NCBI GenBank assembly: GCA_965250245.1
Contig: OZ252296.1
Location: 3,720,001-3,784,000 of the forward strand
Length of the DNA: 64,000 nucleotides
Reading direction: 5' to 3'
Origin: JABDIP01 sp965250245
GTDB taxonomy: Bacteria > Pseudomonadota > Alphaproteobacteria > DSM-16000 > Inquilinaceae
Part shown: positions 6,812 to 15,121 of the stretch, piece after piece
How positions within the stretch are numbered: position 1 is the stretch's first letter
How the letters are laid out: every line of letters begins with the position of its first letter
Position numbers and translations under genes: made by a program
The notes under the pieces: model-generated
Databases searched by the model: none
Seen by the model: the letters and a program-made list of their open reading frames with translations, nothing else
What the model was told of the DNA's origin: nothing

Positions 6812-8062
6812 TCAGTTCACGCGGTATTCGACCGGCAGGAAGAACATATGGTCTGTCTCCGCCACCTCGTGGCAGTCGATGCAGAACTGCACCGCCGCGG
6901 AGTTCGTACCGTTGGTCTCCCCGAAGATGCTGCCATCCGGCATCACCATCGTGTACTTCCAGTCGTCGCTGGCCGCGTTGAAGCCGGCCGGCATCTTCTG
7001 CATCAGGAATAGCGGTCCGACGCTGACGCTGCCATCGGCATTCACGACGAAGCTGTCCTTCGCCAGTACGCCGCCATTGCGCATGGTCCCGACATCCTCG
7101 TAGCGGGCATACGCCGACCCCGACTGGTTCGCCAGGTTCATGACGTACCGCTGACCATGCAGCGCCGACACGTACGGCGCCGTGCTGTAGTAGTCGAACG
7201 CCTGGTAGTTGATGGCGATCGCGTTGCCCGACGCGGCATAGGCGGCCTGCAGCTCCGGCTTCATGCAGTCGTACGCGGCCATGGCTTCCGCCAGGGTCAG
7301 CTCCGCCCCGCCACCGGCGGCGCAGGGATTGCACGGATTGCAAGGATTGCAGGGGTTGGCCGCCGCGCAGGGATTGCACGGGTTGCAGGGATTGGCCGCG
7401 CACGGGTTGCACGGGTTCGCCGCGGCGCAGGGATTGCACGGATTGCAGGGGTTCGCCGCACAAGGGTTGCACGGGTTCGCCGCCGCAACGCACGGGTTGC
7501 ACGGGTTGGCCGCGCACGGATTGCACGGATTGGCCGCCGCACAGGGATTGCACGGGTTGCAGGGGTTCGCCGCGCACGGATTGCACGGGTTCGCCGCCGC
7601 GCAAGGATTGCACGGATTGCAGGGGTTGGCCGCGCACGGGTTGCACGGGTTGTAAGCCGCCGTCTGCAGGCGCGGCACGAAGCACTTGGTGCTGGTACCG
7701 CCGGCCGACGCAGCGCACGGATTACAGGGGTTGCACGGGTTCGCCGCGCACGGATTGCACGGATTGGCCGCGGCCGCGCAGGGATTGCACGGGTTACACG
7801 GGTTGGCCGCACACGGATTGCACGGGTTGCACGGATTGATCACCGCCGCGCAGGGATTGCACGGGTTGCAGGGGTTCGCGGCGCAAGGATTGCACGGATT
7901 GCAGGCCGCCAGTTGGATGTACGGCACCGCCTCCGGGTTCACGTTCGCCTGACCGGCGGTGCTTTCGCCGCTCGCCAGCATCGGACCCGCAATCACCACG
8001 CCAAACCCGGCGACCACCGGCAGCACAGTCGTGGCGTTCAATCTCCTCTTCAACGATTTCAT
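6812..8062 (-). CDS. Exported cytochrome P460-like protein with (Asn-Pro-Cys)n repeat domain
   Basis: The 416-residue product has three parts: a signal peptide (MKSLKRRLNATTVLPVVAGF onward, cleaved near residue 35-40); a repeat domain at residues 54-247 made of about 44 Asn-Pro-Cys triplets in runs of two to four separated by Ala-Ala(-Ala); and a C-terminal domain (about 250-416) of the cytochrome P460 type with a c-haem site Cys394-Ile-Asp-Cys397-His398. P460 proteins oxidise hydroxylamine or nitric oxide in the periplasm through a cross-linked haem, but many relatives are uncharacterised. The roughly 46 cysteines of the repeat suggest metal or disulfide binding. ATG 8062 follows GGAGAGGC. 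A paralogue lacking the repeat is encoded at 10555-11217. Function is inference. Confidence 0.8.
   Translation of the reverse strand: MKSLKRRLNATTVLPVVAGFGVVIAGPMLASGESTAGQANVNPEAVPYIQLAACNPCNPCAANPCNPCNPCAAVINPCNPCNPCAANPCNPCNPCAAAANPCNPCAANPCNPCNPCAASAGGTSTKCFVPRLQTAAYNPCNPCAANPCNPCNPCAAANPCNPCAANPCNPCNPCAAANPCNPCAANPCNPCVAAANPCNPCAANPCNPCNPCAAANPCNPCAANPCNPCNPCAAANPCNPCNPCNPCAAGGGAELTLAEAMAAYDCMKPELQAAYAASGNAIAINYQAFDYYSTAPYVSALHGQRYVMNLANQSGSAYARYEDVGTMRNGGVLAKDSFVVNADGSVSVGPLFLMQKMPAGFNAASDDWKYTMVMPDGSIFGETNGTNSAAVQFCIDCHEVAETDHMFFLPVEYRVN
7322..7903 (-). repeat. In-frame NPC codon-repeat tract
   Basis: The tract consists of nine-base units coding Asn-Pro-Cys (AAYCCSTGY) in groups of two, three or four, separated by two to four alanine codons. 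The commonest higher unit is NPCNPCAA followed by NPCNPCNPCAAA. One 21-residue interruption containing AGGTSTKCFVPRLQTAAY lies at about 7650-7710. Codons vary (AAT/AAC, CCC/CCG), so the tract is not a fresh slippage product and selection appears to keep the amino acids. Confidence 0.9.
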
Positions 8063-8310
8063 TAAGCCTCTCCGTTCGATCGCAGTGAGTTTGGGTGATG
8101 AGAAAGCCCTAGGCAGCCTACGGCTTTTCCGGCGATTCAAGAGTCACGTGTCCTCACAACTCTGTGTGGGGCGAAACCGCGTGAATCCGCGCCTGACGGC
8201 CGGCAGGAAGGGTCGTGCTCACATCCGTTTGTCGCAACGTGACCGCCATCGATCTCTTCCCGCGCCTATGTAACGCTGGGTGCGATCATTCAATTCGGTT
8301 CGGGAAGACC

Positions 8311-9210
8311 ATGGCCGCAGGCCAGAACCACAGTCCTCGCCGCGTGTCCGCTGCGCCTGCCTTCGTGCTGGGCCTGGCGATACTTGCTGCCGGATCCTGT
8401 GCGGCCGGCGCCGGGGCGCCGGATGCCGCGGCCCCGGCGGTTGTCACGATCCCCGCCGGCCCCTTCCTCGCAGGCTCCGACGAGGCCGAGCGCGAGGCGG
8501 CCTACGTGCTGGACGAGCGCGCCTACGGCCACACGGTCACCCGCGACAACCAGTGGTACGCGCGGGAGCGCCGGCCCACGACGGTCGACCTGCCGGAATT
8601 CGAGATCACCCGCACCCCGATCACCAATGCCCATTACGCGGTCTTCCTGGCCGAGACCGGTCACCGGGCGCCGGATGTCGGCGCCCGCGAATGGGCCTCC
8701 TATCGGTTGATCCATCCCTTCGAGCGCACCCGCCGCCATGCCTGGACGGACGGCGCTGTTCCGGACGGTCGGGAGAACCATCCGGTGGTGCTGGTGAGCC
8801 ATGACGACGCCGTCGCCTATGCCGCATGGCTGTCCGACCGAACCGGCCACATCTGGCGTCTGCCCTCCGAGCTGGAATGGGAGAAGGCGGCCCGCGGCGT
8901 CGACGGCCGCCGCTTCCCCTGGGGCGGCGCGTGGCAGGCCGACCGGCTGAACACCGCCGATCAGGGGCCGTTCGACACTGTCCCCGTGGCGATGTTCCCG
9001 GACGGGGCCAGCCCGTTTGGCCTGATGGACGCGGCCGGACAGGTCTTCGAGTGGACGGCGAGCCCTGGCAATCCCGGGCGCTTCATCGTCAAGGGCGGCT
9101 CATGGGACGACAGCGGCTGCGGCGTCTGCCGCCCGGCGGCCCGGCACGCGCGGCCGCAGGACCTCAAGCACATCCTGATCGGCTTTCGGCTTGTCCGCGA
9201 AGCGTCATAA
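8311..9210 (+). CDS. Exported formylglycine-generating-enzyme/SUMF1-family protein
   Basis: This 299-residue protein has a signal sequence ending LAAGSC, possibly a lipobox, followed by a sulfatase-modifying-factor fold: VTIPAGPFLAGSDE at the start, TNAHYAVFLAETG, WRLPSELEWEKAARG, GQVFEWTASP, VKGGSWDD and GFRLVRE at the end. SUMF1-fold proteins include copper-dependent formylglycine synthases and many divergent oxidases or ligand-binding proteins. Canonical aerobic FGE has a CxxxxC pair after GGSY; here the cysteines are DSGCGVC, so the active site differs. ATG 8311 follows GGGAAG. It is divergent from the NPC-repeat P460 gene with 248 bases between, so the two may be co-regulated. The substrate is unknown. 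Confidence 0.8.
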   Translation: MAAGQNHSPRRVSAAPAFVLGLAILAAGSCAAGAGAPDAAAPAVVTIPAGPFLAGSDEAEREAAYVLDERAYGHTVTRDNQWYARERRPTTVDLPEFEITRTPITNAHYAVFLAETGHRAPDVGAREWASYRLIHPFERTRRHAWTDGAVPDGRENHPVVLVSHDDAVAYAAWLSDRTGHIWRLPSELEWEKAARGVDGRRFPWGGAWQADRLNTADQGPFDTVPVAMFPDGASPFGLMDAAGQVFEWTASPGNPGRFIVKGGSWDDSGCGVCRPAARHARPQDLKHILIGFRLVREAS

Positions 9211-9281
9211 CGGTGATGATAACCCCGCGCCGGGCGGACGCGCCTCCCGCTCCCGGCCGCAACCAAGAGAGCTGAGCATCG

Positions 9282-10034
9282 ATGGATACGATCATGCCTG
9301 ACGACACCGACCAGACCCGGCACTTCCGCCCCGATTTCAAGGCGCTGCCGCGCGAGCAGCTGGAGCAGATGGAGGCCGCCGGCGCCGAGGTGCTGGAATG
9401 CTATCGGGTGCTGCGCAAGACCAACGACAACATCGTCGGCGAGGTGCTGCGCAACCAGGGCACGTTCTACCAGTGGCAGCACTATCCCAGCGGCGACGTG
9501 TTCGACGCGGAGACCAACGCGCAATACTATTATCACGCCCATCCGGCCGGCGAGCGCAAGCCGGAGCATGGCCACTTCCACACCTTCCTGCGGCCCAAGG
9601 GCATGCCCAAAGGGATGCGTCCGGCCGACGTGCCCCATGCCGACGCGCCCAAGGGCGCGAACGACAAGCTGAGCCATCTGATCGCGATCTCGATGGACCG
9701 GCCCGGCTATCCGGTGCGGCTGTTCACCACCAACCGGTGGGTCACCGGCGAGGTCTGGTATCATGCGAAGGACGTGCAGGCGATGCTGGACCGCTTCGTG
9801 ATCGACCACGCACGACCGTCCTGGCCGACCAATCGCTGGATCACGGCGATGGTGCAGCTGTTCCGGCCGCAGATCGAATGGCTGCTGGATCGGCGCGACG
9901 ACGCGGTCGCGGCCTGGGAGGCGGCGAACCCGGATGTCGACGTCTATGAGGACCGCAATCTCGAGGTCACGTCGGACCTCGAGATCTCGGTGGAAGACCA
10001 GCTCCGCGCGATCCGTCAGGCGCTGAAGGCCTGA
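9282..10034 (+). CDS. Conserved protein with His-rich HxHP/HGHFH motif, function unknown
   Basis: The soluble 250-residue protein has no signal peptide. A central block YYYHAHPAGER followed by PEHGHFHTFLRP places five histidines close together, which suggests a metal site. Other conserved-looking blocks are QWQHYPSGDVFD, TTNRWVTGEVWYHA and PTNRWITAMVQLF. I believe similar proteins of unknown function occur in other proteobacteria (perhaps the DUF6969 group), but this is from memory. It follows the SUMF1-like gene by 71 bases on the same strand and may be co-transcribed, then meets the convergent cytochrome gene after 10 bases. A second in-frame ATG at 9297 is a possible start. Confidence 0.6.
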   Translation: MDTIMPDDTDQTRHFRPDFKALPREQLEQMEAAGAEVLECYRVLRKTNDNIVGEVLRNQGTFYQWQHYPSGDVFDAETNAQYYYHAHPAGERKPEHGHFHTFLRPKGMPKGMRPADVPHADAPKGANDKLSHLIAISMDRPGYPVRLFTTNRWVTGEVWYHAKDVQAMLDRFVIDHARPSWPTNRWITAMVQLFRPQIEWLLDRRDDAVAAWEAANPDVDVYEDRNLEVTSDLEISVEDQLRAIRQALKA

Positions 10035-10044
10035 CCCGGTCCGG

Positions 10045-10428
10045 CTACTGCGCGGTCGCCTCGCGCAGATAGGCGATCAGGTTCTCCCGATCCTGCGCGT
10101 TTTGGACGCCGCGCGGGAACACCAGTCCCATCTTGTTGCCGGGGATGAAGTCCTTGGGCTGCGCCAGATGGGCATCCAGGCTGTCGTCATCCCAGACGAC
10201 GCCCGAGTCCTTCATGGCGGCGGAATAGGCATAGCCTTCCACGGCGCCGGCCTCGCGGCCGAACAGCCCGGCCAGGTGCGGCCCGACTCGGTTCTGGCCG
10301 TCGGTCAGGCTGTGGCACGCCCGGCACTGGGCGAAGACACGCTGGCCGGCGGTTGCATCGCCTTCGGCATAGGCCGGAGCCGCTGTCAGTCCGGCCAGTA
10401 CGGTTGTCATGATGGTCGTCTTGCGCAT
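10045..10428 (-). CDS. Periplasmic class I c-type cytochrome
   Basis: The 127-residue precursor has a signal peptide (MRKTTIMTTVLAGLTAAPAYA), a haem site Cys35-Arg-Ala-Cys38-His39 and a likely Met axial ligand in PGNKMGLVFPRG. The fold and the RVGPHLAGLFGREAG segment match small cytochromes of the c2/c-552 type that carry electrons to terminal oxidases or from dehydrogenases. ATG 10428 follows GGGAGAG. It is encoded just downstream of the second P460-like gene on the same strand and near the oxidase operon, so it is a reasonable electron carrier between them; that link is inference. Confidence 0.9.
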   Translation of the reverse strand: MRKTTIMTTVLAGLTAAPAYAEGDATAGQRVFAQCRACHSLTDGQNRVGPHLAGLFGREAGAVEGYAYSAAMKDSGVVWDDDSLDAHLAQPKDFIPGNKMGLVFPRGVQNAQDRENLIAYLREATAQ

Positions 10429-10554
10429 GAGGCTCTCCCGACAGTCGCGTGGCATGGATGATCGTGCGAAGGGGGGCGTTACACGGCCGGACGGCCGCGA
10501 CGGTCGAGTCGTAGCAGCGGGGTTGGGCCAGTTTGTGGCGCTCCGGCGGTTTTG

Positions 10555-11217
10555 CTATTCGGCCACCACCCGGAACCCGTCCGGTATGAAGAAGAGGTGG
10601 TCGTGGGTGGCCGCCAGGGCATGGCAGTCGGCGCAGAACGCGACGCTTTCGGCGTTCTCGCCGCCGGTTTCGCCGAACAGGCTGCCGTCGGGCATGATCA
10701 TGATGTAGCGCCAGTCGCCGGTCGCCTCGTCGAACCCGGCCGGCATTTTCTCCATGATCATCAGCGCCCCCGGAAACACCCCTCCGGCCTGGGAGACGTA
10801 GAACGTGTCCTTCACCACCACGGCCCCGGGCGGCATCGCCCCGGCCTCCTCGTAAAGGCCATAGGACTGCGCGGCGGCGTTGGCGTAGTTGTTCACGAAG
10901 CGCTCGCCATGGGTCGCCGAGCGGTAGGGCGCGGTGTTGTACCGGTCCCACCGCAGGAAGTTCATCGCCGAATTGTCGCCCGACTGCCGATAGCCGCGCA
11001 TCATCTGGTCGCGGATATCGCGATAGATCTCGCTGGCCTGCTCAGGGGTCAGATCGGCCGGATCGGGCGCGGCGAAATGTCCTCCGCCCTCTCCGGACGG
11101 CACCTCGCTCGGCCCGCTGACCTGCGCCGCGGCGGTGTCGATGGCTAGGCTGGCAAGGAGTGCGGCCATGGCGATGCGCCAGGGCTGGCGCAGCCGCGAA
11201 GCGGACCTGTCCGGCAT
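10555..11217 (-). CDS. Cytochrome P460-like exported protein without repeats
   Basis: The 220-residue product is a paralogue of the P460 domain at 6812-8062. Both contain MPAGF, DWRY/DWKY, MPDGSLFGET/MPDGSIFGET and a C-terminal CxxCH (here Cys195-Ala-Asp-Cys198-His199), then a DH-FF ending. A hydrophobic signal segment (RIAMAALLASLAIDTAAA) starts at about residue 14. ATG 11217 follows GGGAGAC. It probably shares a transcript with the c-type cytochrome 126 bases downstream. P460 enzymes act on hydroxylamine or nitric oxide; whether this one has the lysine-haem cross-link cannot be told by eye. Confidence 0.85.
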   Translation of the reverse strand: MPDRSASRLRQPWRIAMAALLASLAIDTAAAQVSGPSEVPSGEGGGHFAAPDPADLTPEQASEIYRDIRDQMMRGYRQSGDNSAMNFLRWDRYNTAPYRSATHGERFVNNYANAAAQSYGLYEEAGAMPPGAVVVKDTFYVSQAGGVFPGALMIMEKMPAGFDEATGDWRYIMIMPDGSLFGETGGENAESVAFCADCHALAATHDHLFFIPDGFRVVAE

Positions 11218-11554
11218 CCCGAGTGTCTCCCTCTCGTCGCCCCCGAGGCTCCGCCGTCGCTCTGATACGCTTTTCGCGTATATGGGCAACGTCCCTCCGG
11301 CGGCAAGACGCCGGCCCGCCACCGGGCGGCGCATCGCAGGCCGTCGCGGGCTGGGCCTCACGAATTGGTGCGCGGCCCGCGGAGCCCATTTCGGACACCG
11401 CAATCGCTCTCGAATCGGCGCATGGATGCGCCGCGTCGGCGGCCGCGTATCCCGCTGTATTGCAGTTTCAACCGTTGCTGGACCCGGATCGGACGGAGCA
11501 CGTCAAATTTGAAAGAATGCTCAACAAAATCAATGGAAAACGACATAATCTCGC

Positions 11555-11576
11555 TTCATTCCAAGGTCGGAATGAA
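11555..11576. promoter_or_regulatory. Candidate operator: 8-bp inverted repeat upstream of cox operon
   Basis: TTCATTCC and GGAATGAA form a perfect eight-base inverted repeat around a six-base spacer, centred 112 bases before coxB. It lies in the 460-base region between the divergent P460-like and coxB genes, which otherwise holds no gene. The symmetry and spacing suit a dimeric regulator; its identity is unknown. Confidence 0.4.
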
Positions 11577-11586
11577 ACGGTTAATC

Positions 11587-11601
11587 TTGATCGTGGATCA
11601 A
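11587..11601. promoter_or_regulatory. Candidate FNR/CRP-like palindrome upstream of cox operon
   Basis: TTGATCGTGGATCAA is a perfect palindrome with a three-base centre, 10 bases after the previous inverted repeat. It resembles FNR/FixK boxes (TTGAT-N4-ATCAA) but has five bases between the half sites, one too many for the consensus. It could be a divergent Crp/Fnr site or part of another operator. Confidence 0.35.
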
Positions 11602-11677
11602 ATCGTCGTGAGCGGTTACACTCGCGCCCGATCTTGGTTAAGACCTGCAGAAAACACGGCTGAGAAGCGAGGATCGG

Positions 11678-12559
11678 ATGGGCAAGTTCGTGGCAGCCAT
11701 ACTGGTCATCGTGACCGTCGGCTCCGTCGTCTTCCACTTCCTGAGTCCGTGGTGGTGGACGGAGATCGCGTCCAATTGGGGCTACATCGACAACGCCATC
11801 CTGATCACCTTCTGGGTCACCGGGGTCGTCTTCGTGGCGGTCCTGTTGTTCATGACCTATTGCGTCCTGCGCTTCCATCACAGCAAGGACCGCAAGGCGG
11901 CCTACGAGCCGGAGAACAAGAAGCTGGAATGGTGGCTGACCGGCCTGACCACGGTCGGCATTGTCGCCATGCTGACGCCGGGCCTGTTCGTCTGGAACGA
12001 TTTCATCAACGTGCCCGAGGACGCCGTCGAGATCGAAGTCGTGGGCAAGCAATGGGATTGGGCGTTCCGGCTGCCAGGAGAAGACGGCGTGCTGGGAAAG
12101 ACCGATTACCGGCTGATCGATTTCGACAACCCGCTCGGCATCGATCCGACCGACGCCAACGGGCGGGACGACGTGATGGTCGAATTCGCCGATCTCCACA
12201 TGCAGATCGATCAGCCCGTGAAGGTGCTGCTGCGCTCGATCGACGTGCTGCACGACTTCTACGTTCCGGAGTTCCGCGCCAAGATGGACATGGTGCCCGG
12301 CACCACGACCTTTTTCTGGCTCACGCCCACGCGCACCGGCCGGTTCGACATCCTGTGCTTCGAGCTCTGCGGCACCGGCCACTACGCGATGCGCGGCAAT
12401 GTGGTCGTCGATTCCGAGGCCGACTATCAGACCTGGCTGTCCGAGCAGGTGACCTTTGAGCAATACGCCGGCCTGACCAGCGAAGAGGGTGACGACCGGG
12501 TCGAGCTGGCCCGGGATGAGCCGACCGCGGAGCCGGTCGCGGCCTCCACCGACCAATAA
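11678..12559 (+). CDS. coxB: Cytochrome c oxidase subunit II
   Basis: The 293-residue protein has hydrophobic segments at about 4-22, 42-64 and 88-105 and a periplasmic cupredoxin domain. The CuA ligands are complete: His192 in DVLHDFYVP, and Cys227, Glu229, Cys231, His235 and Met238 in LCFELCGTGHYAM. The aromatic loop KQWDWAF passes electrons from cytochrome c. It ends without a fused cytochrome c domain, so it is aa3-like rather than caa3. It is the first gene of a five-gene operon, starts after AGCGAGGA, and is preceded by two symmetric candidate operators. The gene order with two subunit III-like genes recalls the coxMNOP set of Bradyrhizobium. Confidence 0.96.
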   Translation: MGKFVAAILVIVTVGSVVFHFLSPWWWTEIASNWGYIDNAILITFWVTGVVFVAVLLFMTYCVLRFHHSKDRKAAYEPENKKLEWWLTGLTTVGIVAMLTPGLFVWNDFINVPEDAVEIEVVGKQWDWAFRLPGEDGVLGKTDYRLIDFDNPLGIDPTDANGRDDVMVEFADLHMQIDQPVKVLLRSIDVLHDFYVPEFRAKMDMVPGTTTFFWLTPTRTGRFDILCFELCGTGHYAMRGNVVVDSEADYQTWLSEQVTFEQYAGLTSEEGDDRVELARDEPTAEPVAASTDQ

Positions 12560-12617
12560 ACCAACAACAATAGACCCCGCCGAACCGGGTTCTGGGAAAC
12601 GTCAAGAGGATACGTAG

Positions 12618-14435
12618 ATGGCGGATGTGACACGGACCGACGTCGATATCGATTATGTGCCTCCGGCCGAAGTCGAAGACGTCGAGATGCATCATCCGAA
12701 GACGTTCATCGGCAAATACATCTGGAGTCAGGACCACAAGGTCATCGCCATCCAGTATGGCGGCACGGCGATCGCCATCGGCATGCTGGCCCTGGTCCTG
12801 TCCTGGCTGATGCGCCTGCAGCTCGGCTTCCCGGAGACCTTCGACTTCATCGATCCGGCGGCCTACACCCAGCTCGTGACCATGCACGGCATGATCATGG
12901 TGATCTACCTGCTGACCGCCCTGTTCCTGGGCGGCTTTGGCAATTACCTGATCCCGCTCATGGTCGGCGCCCGGGACATGGTGTTCCCGTACATGAACAT
13001 GCTCAGCTACTGGGTCTATCTGGTGGCGGTGCTGATCCTGGTGGCCAGCTGGTTCGTGCCCGGCGGGCCGACCGGCGCCGGCTGGACCCTCTATCCGCCG
13101 CAGGCGATCCTCTCCGGCACGCCCGGCGCCGGCCAGGGCGAGTGGGGCATCAATCTGATGCTGATCTCGCTCGTGGTGTTCATCGTCGCCTTCACCATGG
13201 GCGGTCTGAACTACGTCACCACCGTGCTGCAGTCGCGCACCCGCGGCATGACCCTGATGCGCATGCCGCTGTCGGTCTGGGGCATCTTCACCGCCACCGT
13301 GCTCGGCCTGCTGGCCTTCCCGGCCCTGTTCGTCGGCGGCGTGATGATGCTGTTCGACCGGCTGCTGGGCACCAGCTTCTTCATGCCGGCCATCGTCGAG
13401 TTCGGCCAGCAGTTGGAATATGGCGGCGGCAGCCCGATCCTGTTCCAGCACCTGTTCTGGTTCTTCGGCCATCCGGAGGTCTACATCGTCGCGCTGCCGG
13501 CCTTCGGCATCGTCTCCGACCTGATCAGCACCCATGCCCGCAAGAACATCTTCGGCTACCGCCTGATGGTCTGGGCGATCGTCATCATCGGCGGCCTGAG
13601 CTTCATCGTGTGGGCCCACCACATGTATGTCAGCGGCATGAACCCCTGGTTCGGCTTCTTCTTCGCCACCACCACGCTGATCATCGCCGTGCCCACTGCG
13701 ATCAAGGTCTACAACTGGGTGCTGACCCTGTGGCACGGCAACATCCACCTGACCCTGCCGATGCTGTTCGCCATCGGCTTCATCGTCACCTTCGTGAATG
13801 GCGGCATCACCGGACTGTTCCTGGGCAACGCGGTGATCGACGTGCCGCTGTCCGACACCATGTTCGTGGTGGCGCATTTCCACATGGTGATGGGCGTGGC
13901 GCCGGTGCTGGTGATCTACGGCGCGATCTATCACTGGTACCCGAAGATGACCGGCCGCATGCTCGATGTGAAGCTCGGCCATGTGCACTTCTGGATCACC
14001 TTCCTCGGGTCGTACCTGATCTACTTCCCGATGCACTATCTCGGCTTCGTCGGGGTGCCGCGCCGCTACTTCGAGCTCGGCGAGACCCTGTTCATCCCGC
14101 CCTCGGTCGACACGCTGAACGAGTTCATCACCGTGATGGCGCTGATCGTCGGCGCCGCCCAGCTGGTGTTCTTCTACAACGTGATCGTCAGTCTTTTCAG
14201 AGGCGAGAAGGCCGATGGAAATCCGTGGAAGGCGACATCCCTGGAATGGCTGACGCCGCAGACCCCGCCGGTGCACGGCAATTGGGGGCCGACCCTGCCG
14301 GTCGTCTATCGCTGGGCCTATGACTACAGCGTGCCCGGCGCCAAGGACGACTACATCACCCAGACCACGGCCCCCAGCCAGGTCGAGGCGGAGGACGGCA
14401 GCGGCCATGCCGGCGTTCAGGTGGAGAAGACTTGA
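12618..14435 (+). CDS. coxA: Cytochrome c oxidase subunit I (A1-type haem-copper oxidase)
   Basis: The 605-residue, 12-helix catalytic subunit has all metal ligands: His90 (TMHGMIM) and His422 for the low-spin haem, His420 for the high-spin haem (VAHFHMVMG), and His285, His334 and His335 for CuB. The GHPEVY sequence gives the His285-Tyr289 cross-link pair and the D-channel glutamate Glu287, which defines the A1 subgroup. Oxygen is reduced to water with proton pumping across the inner membrane. It follows coxB by 58 bases with a GAGGA element ahead of ATG 12618, and its stop overlaps the TTG start of the next gene. Confidence 0.97.
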   Translation: MADVTRTDVDIDYVPPAEVEDVEMHHPKTFIGKYIWSQDHKVIAIQYGGTAIAIGMLALVLSWLMRLQLGFPETFDFIDPAAYTQLVTMHGMIMVIYLLTALFLGGFGNYLIPLMVGARDMVFPYMNMLSYWVYLVAVLILVASWFVPGGPTGAGWTLYPPQAILSGTPGAGQGEWGINLMLISLVVFIVAFTMGGLNYVTTVLQSRTRGMTLMRMPLSVWGIFTATVLGLLAFPALFVGGVMMLFDRLLGTSFFMPAIVEFGQQLEYGGGSPILFQHLFWFFGHPEVYIVALPAFGIVSDLISTHARKNIFGYRLMVWAIVIIGGLSFIVWAHHMYVSGMNPWFGFFFATTTLIIAVPTAIKVYNWVLTLWHGNIHLTLPMLFAIGFIVTFVNGGITGLFLGNAVIDVPLSDTMFVVAHFHMVMGVAPVLVIYGAIYHWYPKMTGRMLDVKLGHVHFWITFLGSYLIYFPMHYLGFVGVPRRYFELGETLFIPPSVDTLNEFITVMALIVGAAQLVFFYNVIVSLFRGEKADGNPWKATSLEWLTPQTPPVHGNWGPTLPVVYRWAYDYSVPGAKDDYITQTTAPSQVEAEDGSGHAGVQVEKT

Positions 14436-15085
14436 ACTTCTTCCATGACATAACGCGCAAGCCCTGGGAGGCGAGCCAGGGCGCGGTGGACAATCTGAGC
14501 GACGCCGTCGCGACCTCGCCGCCGCCCGGCAAGGTCGCGCTGAAGGTCTTCTTCTGCGTTGCCACCGTGCTGTTCTCGCTGCTCTCGGTGGCCTATGCCG
14601 AGCGCATGGTGGTGGCGCAGTGGCGCCCGCTGCCGGAATCCTGGCTCATGTGGATCAATGTCGGCGCGCTGGTGCTGTGCAGCATTGCCTTCCAATGGGC
14701 CTGGATCAGCGCCCGGCGCGGCGAGGTGGACGGTGTCAAGGGCGGGCTTGCCGCCGGCGGCGCCCTCACCCTGGTGTTCCTGCTGGGGCAGGCCCTGGCC
14801 TGGCAGCAGCTCAACGCGTCGAACTTCTATACCGGCACCAGCCCGGCCAACTCCTTCTTCTTCCTGATCACCGGCCTGCACGGGCTGCACCTGGTCGGCG
14901 GTCTCGCGGTCTGGGTCTACACGTCGGTCCGGCTGTGGCGCGGGGTGGAGCTGGCAAGGCTGCGGCTCAGCATCGAGCTGTGCACCATGTACTGGCATTT
15001 CCTGCTGGCGATCTGGGTGGCGCTGTTCGGACTGCTGTTCTTCCCCGGCGGGTCCCTGCCGGTGATCTGCAGGGCCTTCCTGTAA
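14432..15085 (+). CDS. Cytochrome c oxidase subunit III-like protein, first copy
   Basis: The 217-residue membrane protein has about five to six helices and the subunit III signatures FYTGTSPANSFFFLITGLHG, LHLVGG and CTMYWHFLLAIWVALF. It starts at TTG 14432, overlapping the coxA stop (TTGA) with GGTGGAGAAG just upstream, so it is translationally coupled. It differs clearly from the canonical subunit III encoded next, and resembles CoxO-type subunits of the alternative oxidase operon of rhizobia. It probably sits in the same oxidase complex; whether both copies are present together is unknown. Confidence 0.88.
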   Translation: MNFFHDITRKPWEASQGAVDNLSDAVATSPPPGKVALKVFFCVATVLFSLLSVAYAERMVVAQWRPLPESWLMWINVGALVLCSIAFQWAWISARRGEVDGVKGGLAAGGALTLVFLLGQALAWQQLNASNFYTGTSPANSFFFLITGLHGLHLVGGLAVWVYTSVRLWRGVELARLRLSIELCTMYWHFLLAIWVALFGLLFFPGGSLPVICRAFL

Positions 15086-15121
15086 CCGAGTTGTCAGTGC
15101 GCTAACGAGGACGAGGAGCAT

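Noticed and set aside
7157..8065. Plus-strand repeat proteins (GLHGLQG-rich) opposite the NPC domain
   Set aside because: They are complements of the NPC codons. The minus strand has the signal peptide, ribosome binding site and P460 domain, and the plus-strand frames have none.
11587..11601. A true FNR box upstream of coxB
   Set aside because: The half sites match but the spacer is five bases where FNR needs four, so it is listed only as a candidate palindrome.
12321..14408. 695-codon minus-strand frame opposite coxA
   Set aside because: It is antisense to an unmistakable oxidase subunit I and its product is compositionally biased (His/Asp/Gln/Arg-rich) without motifs.
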